Below, piece after piece: positions 6,226-8,663 of a stretch of 8,663 nt of DNA. The notes under the pieces are model-generated. The model searched no databases and had not been told where the DNA came from. It saw only the letters and a list, made by a program, of their open reading frames with translations. The translations under genes were made by a program, and so were the position numbers. Origin of the DNA: Methylobacteriaceae bacterium. GTDB lineage: Bacteria; Pseudomonadota; Alphaproteobacteria; Rhizobiales; Beijerinckiaceae. How positions within the stretch are numbered: the first letter of the stretch is position 1; each line of letters opens with the position of its first letter. Location of the stretch: assembly GCA_031272615.1 (NCBI GenBank), contig JAISTL010000094.1, positions 1 through 8,663 on the forward strand, written 5' to 3'.

Positions 6226-7185
6226 TCAGTCTCCATACCGGGAAAGCCGCTCGTTCAACAGGGCGAACACCCCGTCAACGTCCACCGAAACAGCGATATC
6301 CGCGTTGGGCGGCAAGCCTGATTTGTCGAACCAGTCGGCCACAGTCTGGCCGATGGTCAGTTCCGCTTCATGTTGCACAAAGACCCTGGCGCGTTCCATG
6401 CCGAAGAGTTCCGGTTTGATGAGATGGAGTATCACCAGCGGGTCGTGCAGCGGGCCGCCGCGACTGCCGAAGCGTTTGATATCATTGCGGTCCCAATAGG
6501 TCATCAGCCCGGCAACGGTTCGGGCGACGGGGTTGTCGATTTCGGCAAACCGCCCGACACGCTCAGGCGTCGCCATCGCCTTGGTGGTGACGTCCAAAGA
6601 GAAAATCACCAGCGGGACATCCGAGGAAAACACGATGTGGGCGGCGTGGGGGTCGACCAGGATGTTGAATTCCGAGGTCATGCTGCGGTTCCCCGGAACG
6701 CGGAACGCCCCGCCCATCAGCACGATGCGGCGGATGGCCCCGGTGAGGTCCGGCCGCAGCCGCAGCACCAGGGCGAGATTGGTCAGCGGGCCCAAGGCGC
6801 ACAGCGTGAGCCTGGAACCGGCGGCGCGCGTCTTTTCGAGCTCACCGATGATGAAGTCCACCGCGTGAACCGGCTCGGCATCACGCGACGGCGGCGGAAG
6901 CTCCACCGGCCCCATGCCCGATGTTCCGTGGAACTGGCCGTACACCGGTTCAAGGATCAACGGCCGGAAACAGCCGGCGTAAACGGGGATATCCCGACGA
7001 CCGGCCAGATCCAGCACCTGGAGGGCGTTGCGGGTGGTCTCGGTGACCGGGCGGTTGCCGGATACCGTGGTGATGGCGCGGACATCAAGTTCCGGGGATG
7101 CCAACGCGACGAGAAGGGCGACGGTATCGTCGATTCCGGGGTCACAATCAATCAGTACGGGCTGGGAATGCACGATGAGCCTCAT
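6226..7185 (-). CDS. Nucleoside hydrolase (inosine-uridine preferring family), copy 1
   Basis: This enzyme is expected to hydrolyse ribonucleosides, or a nucleoside-containing compound, to base and ribose in the cytoplasm. The 319-residue reading has the metal-binding motif DCDPGIDD (D13, D15, D19, D20), GN at 43-44, GPLTN (132-136), MGGAF (157-161), SEFNILVDP (171-179, with E172 and N174), and the HD pair H247-D248. All key family residues are present, so it should be active. The start is uncertain. The ATG at 7185 has no clear ribosome binding sequence, while a GTG four codons later (7173) has GAGG six bases upstream and would give 315 residues; both keep the active site. The loop before the HD pair reads TYWDRNDIKRF and differs from copy 2. 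The gene follows the binding-protein gene after a structured 162-base spacer and is followed seven bases later by copy 2. Confidence 0.93.
   Translation of the reverse strand: MRLIVHSQPVLIDCDPGIDDTVALLVALASPELDVRAITTVSGNRPVTETTRNALQVLDLAGRRDIPVYAGCFRPLILEPVYGQFHGTSGMGPVELPPPSRDAEPVHAVDFIIGELEKTRAAGSRLTLCALGPLTNLALVLRLRPDLTGAIRRIVLMGGAFRVPGNRSMTSEFNILVDPHAAHIVFSSDVPLVIFSLDVTTKAMATPERVGRFAEIDNPVARTVAGLMTYWDRNDIKRFGSRGGPLHDPLVILHLIKPELFGMERARVFVQHEAELTIGQTVADWFDKSGLPPNADIAVSVDVDGVFALLNERLSRYGD
7180..7183 (-). promoter_or_regulatory. Ribosome binding site favouring a GTG start for hydrolase copy 1
   Basis: GAGG at 7183-7180 lies six bases before an in-frame GTG at 7173, just inside the longer ATG-initiated frame. 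Upstream of the ATG at 7185 the sequence (CATTTGAAACC) lacks a recognisable Shine-Dalgarno match. The shorter protein would begin M-H-S-Q-P and still contain the full metal-binding motif. Confidence 0.4.
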
Positions 7186-7224
7186 GGTTTCAAATGCCGG
7201 AGGGCGGGCGTTGACATCGCTTCC

Positions 7225-7247
7225 CTCTCCCCGCCGCAGCGGGAGGG
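7225..7247. repeat. GC-rich hairpin resembling a dispersed intergenic repeat
   Basis: CCCGC (7230-7234) pairs with GCGGG (7239-7243) around a CGCA loop. After one bulged C the stem continues for four more pairs (7225-7228 with 7244-7247), one of them a T/G wobble. The CCCTCTCCCCGC ... GCGGGAGGG layout resembles the short hairpin repeats scattered between genes in many alphaproteobacteria. That resemblance is from memory and needs the genome to confirm. It lies in the leader of hydrolase copy 1. Confidence 0.4.
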
Positions 7248-7265
7248 CCGAACTCCGGGGGGCGG

Positions 7266-7333
7266 AAACCCGGAATGACGCCTGACCGCGAGCCGGTCAT
7301 CGGGCCGTTCATCAAAGGCGTCGGTCCGGGTTT
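7266..7333. repeat. Nested inverted repeats between binding protein and hydrolase genes
   Basis: AAACCCGG (7266-7273) is exactly complementary to CCGGGTTT (7326-7333). After a three-by-three internal loop, GACGCC (7277-7282) pairs exactly with GGCGTC (7317-7322). Inside, TGACCG (7283-7288) and CGGTCA (7294-7299) form a perfect 6-bp hairpin with a five-base loop. The outer arm ends 14 bases after the binding-protein stop codon. No long T-run follows on the minus strand, so a full terminator is unlikely. In many ABC operons a hairpin at this place protects the binding-protein mRNA or reduces downstream expression, which would fit. Confidence 0.55.
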
Positions 7334-7347
7334 GCCCGCGGCGACGG

Positions 7348-8663
7348 TTACTGCACGTCGTAGGCGAGAGTGTAGCCGTCGGTGCGTCCGGGATAGGAAA
7401 GCTCCTTCTTCATCGCCCAGGTGTTGGTGATGAAGAAAACCGGAATGGCGCCCAGTTCCGTCATGGAAATGGTCATGGCCTTCTGCAGCAGCCTGGAGCG
7501 CTCGGCGTCATCCAGGGTGTTGCGGGCGTCCTGCAGCGCCTTGTCGAATTCGGCGTTGGAATAGCGGCCGCGATTGCCTTGGCCCGCCTTGGGTCCGAAG
7601 GTTTCAAGCACCGGTCCGAGAACTCCGGACGCTTCGCCGGTTTCCACCGCGGCGCCGCCCATGATCAGGCTGAATTCCAAGGCCGAGGCGCGGGGGAAGT
7701 AGACGCTGCCGGGCAATGTCACCACTTCGGTCTTGATGCCGACCCGGGAGAACATCTGGCCGATGGCCTGGGCGACTTTCGAGTCATTGGGGTAGCGGTC
7801 ATTGCTGGCGTGGAAGGTCAGGGTGAACCCGTTGTCGACGCCGGCTTCCGCCAACAGTTGTTTCGCCTTGTCCGGGTCATAGGGGTCGACCTTCAATTCG
7901 GGCGCCCAGCCGAAATAACCCTCAGGAACCATCTGTCCGGCGGGAACACCCTGACCGTCCATCACCCGCTCGACGATGGCGTCGCGATTGATGGCCAGTG
8001 ACAGGGCGCGGCGCACGTTTGGGTTGAGCAGCGGATTTTTGCCGTCAGGCCCCTTGGCGAAGGGCGATTCCTGCCGCTCCTGGTCCATATGCAGATACAT
8101 CACCCGGTTCGAGGAAACGGTGACGGTCTTGATGTCCTTGTTGGCCTGGACGTGGCGCATGTCGGCGGTCGGAAGGTTGTCGATGATGTCAACATCCCCC
8201 GACAGCAGGGCGGCAACCCGTGCAGAACTGTTCTTGAACACGCGGAATACCACCTTGTCCCACTTGGCGGGCTTGTCCCAGTATTCGTCGAAGCGCTCCA
8301 TGGTGACGTTGTCGTCGGGAGCCCACGAGACGAATTTGAAGGGGCCGGTCCCGATGACGCCCTTGCCGGCATTGAGCTGGTCAGTGGGCACCTTCTCGTT
8401 GTAAGCCGGGAGAATGGCAACCCGGGTCAGGTTGTTGAGCAGCAGCGAGGCGGGCTTCTTGGTTTTGATGCGTACCGTCCGCGAATCCGGCGCCGATGCT
8501 TCGGCGATATCCTGGACATAAGCGATAAACGAACTCGGGCTGTTGGTAGACGCCAGCGGGATGCGGTTGATGCTGGCTACAACATCGGCGGCGGTCACCG
8601 GAGAGCCGTCATGAAACTTGATGCCGTCACGGATTTTGAATTCCCAGGTCAAATCGTCGATCA
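7348..8663 (-). CDS. Periplasmic solute-binding protein of the peptide/opine ABC family, 5' end missing
   Basis: This is the ligand-capturing subunit of the importer (SBP_bac_5, the DppA/OppA/NikA family). The frame is open to the window edge, so the start and the expected signal peptide lie outside. About 438 residues are present, with perhaps 90-110 missing compared with the usual 500-550. Family landmarks in order are WEFKIRDGIKFHDGSPVTAADV near the visible start, GTGPFKFVSW, RRALSLAINRDAIV, YDPDKAKQLLAEAG, and a C-terminus with IPVFFITNTWAMKK and DGYTLAYD. An internal TTG at 8652 is not a credible start because LTWEFKI is inside the conserved domain. The family binds peptides, nickel, opines, sugars and other compounds, so the ligand cannot be assigned from the fold alone; the neighbouring nucleoside hydrolases suggest a nucleoside-type ligand. 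The stop is TAA at 7350-7348. Confidence 0.93.
   Translation of the reverse strand, partial: IDDLTWEFKIRDGIKFHDGSPVTAADVVASINRIPLASTNSPSSFIAYVQDIAEASAPDSRTVRIKTKKPASLLLNNLTRVAILPAYNEKVPTDQLNAGKGVIGTGPFKFVSWAPDDNVTMERFDEYWDKPAKWDKVVFRVFKNSSARVAALLSGDVDIIDNLPTADMRHVQANKDIKTVTVSSNRVMYLHMDQERQESPFAKGPDGKNPLLNPNVRRALSLAINRDAIVERVMDGQGVPAGQMVPEGYFGWAPELKVDPYDPDKAKQLLAEAGVDNGFTLTFHASNDRYPNDSKVAQAIGQMFSRVGIKTEVVTLPGSVYFPRASALEFSLIMGGAAVETGEASGVLGPVLETFGPKAGQGNRGRYSNAEFDKALQDARNTLDDAERSRLLQKAMTISMTELGAIPVFFITNTWAMKKELSYPGRTDGYTLAYDVQ

Noticed and set aside
7186..7347. Full intrinsic terminator or separate promoter splitting the operon
   Set aside because: The hairpins here are not followed by a T-run on the minus strand, and no convincing -35/-10 pair is visible. 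Readthrough from the binding-protein gene is more likely.

Overview
The window holds most of one minus-strand operon for a peptide/opine-type ABC importer that carries two nucleoside hydrolases, followed by an unrelated AT-rich membrane-protein gene. High GC in the operon (45 of 60 bases in the line 1441-1500), GC-rich codons, tight stop/start overlaps and GGAGG-type ribosome binding sites fit an alphaproteobacterium (for example Hyphomicrobiales or Rhodospirillales). That placement comes from composition and gene style only; there is no rRNA or tRNA in the window to confirm it.

Layout in the direction of transcription (right to left). At 8663-7348 is a periplasmic solute-binding protein of the SBP_bac_5 family, cut by the window edge. 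A 162-bp spacer follows (7347-7186) with two strong potential RNA structures. Then come two tandem nucleoside hydrolases of equal length (7185-6226 and 6218-5259), two DppB/DppC-type permeases (5243-4266 and 4269-3334) and two DppD/DppF-type ATPases (3328-2351 and 2351-1350). From the first hydrolase to the last ATPase, neighbouring genes are separated by 15 bases or less or overlap, so this part is almost certainly one transcription unit.

How it may work: the binding protein captures a ligand in the periplasm, the two permeases and two ATPases import it, and the two cytoplasmic hydrolases cleave an N-glycosidic bond to give a free base and ribose. The gene order, with both hydrolases between the binding protein and the permeases, argues that the true substrate is a nucleoside or a nucleoside-containing conjugate and not an ordinary peptide. 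This is inference; the sequence does not name the ligand.

Left of the operon, 890-1349 has no convincing gene. It holds a perfect -35 box, a strong hairpin with a T-run on the plus strand, an inverted repeat and a purine/pyrimidine-biased tract. The last gene (889-131, minus) encodes a 252-residue membrane protein with four predicted membrane segments, which I do not recognise. Its low GC (15 of 60 in the line 361-420) sets it apart from the operon and suggests separate acquisition. The final 130 bases hold only a weak terminator-like hairpin.
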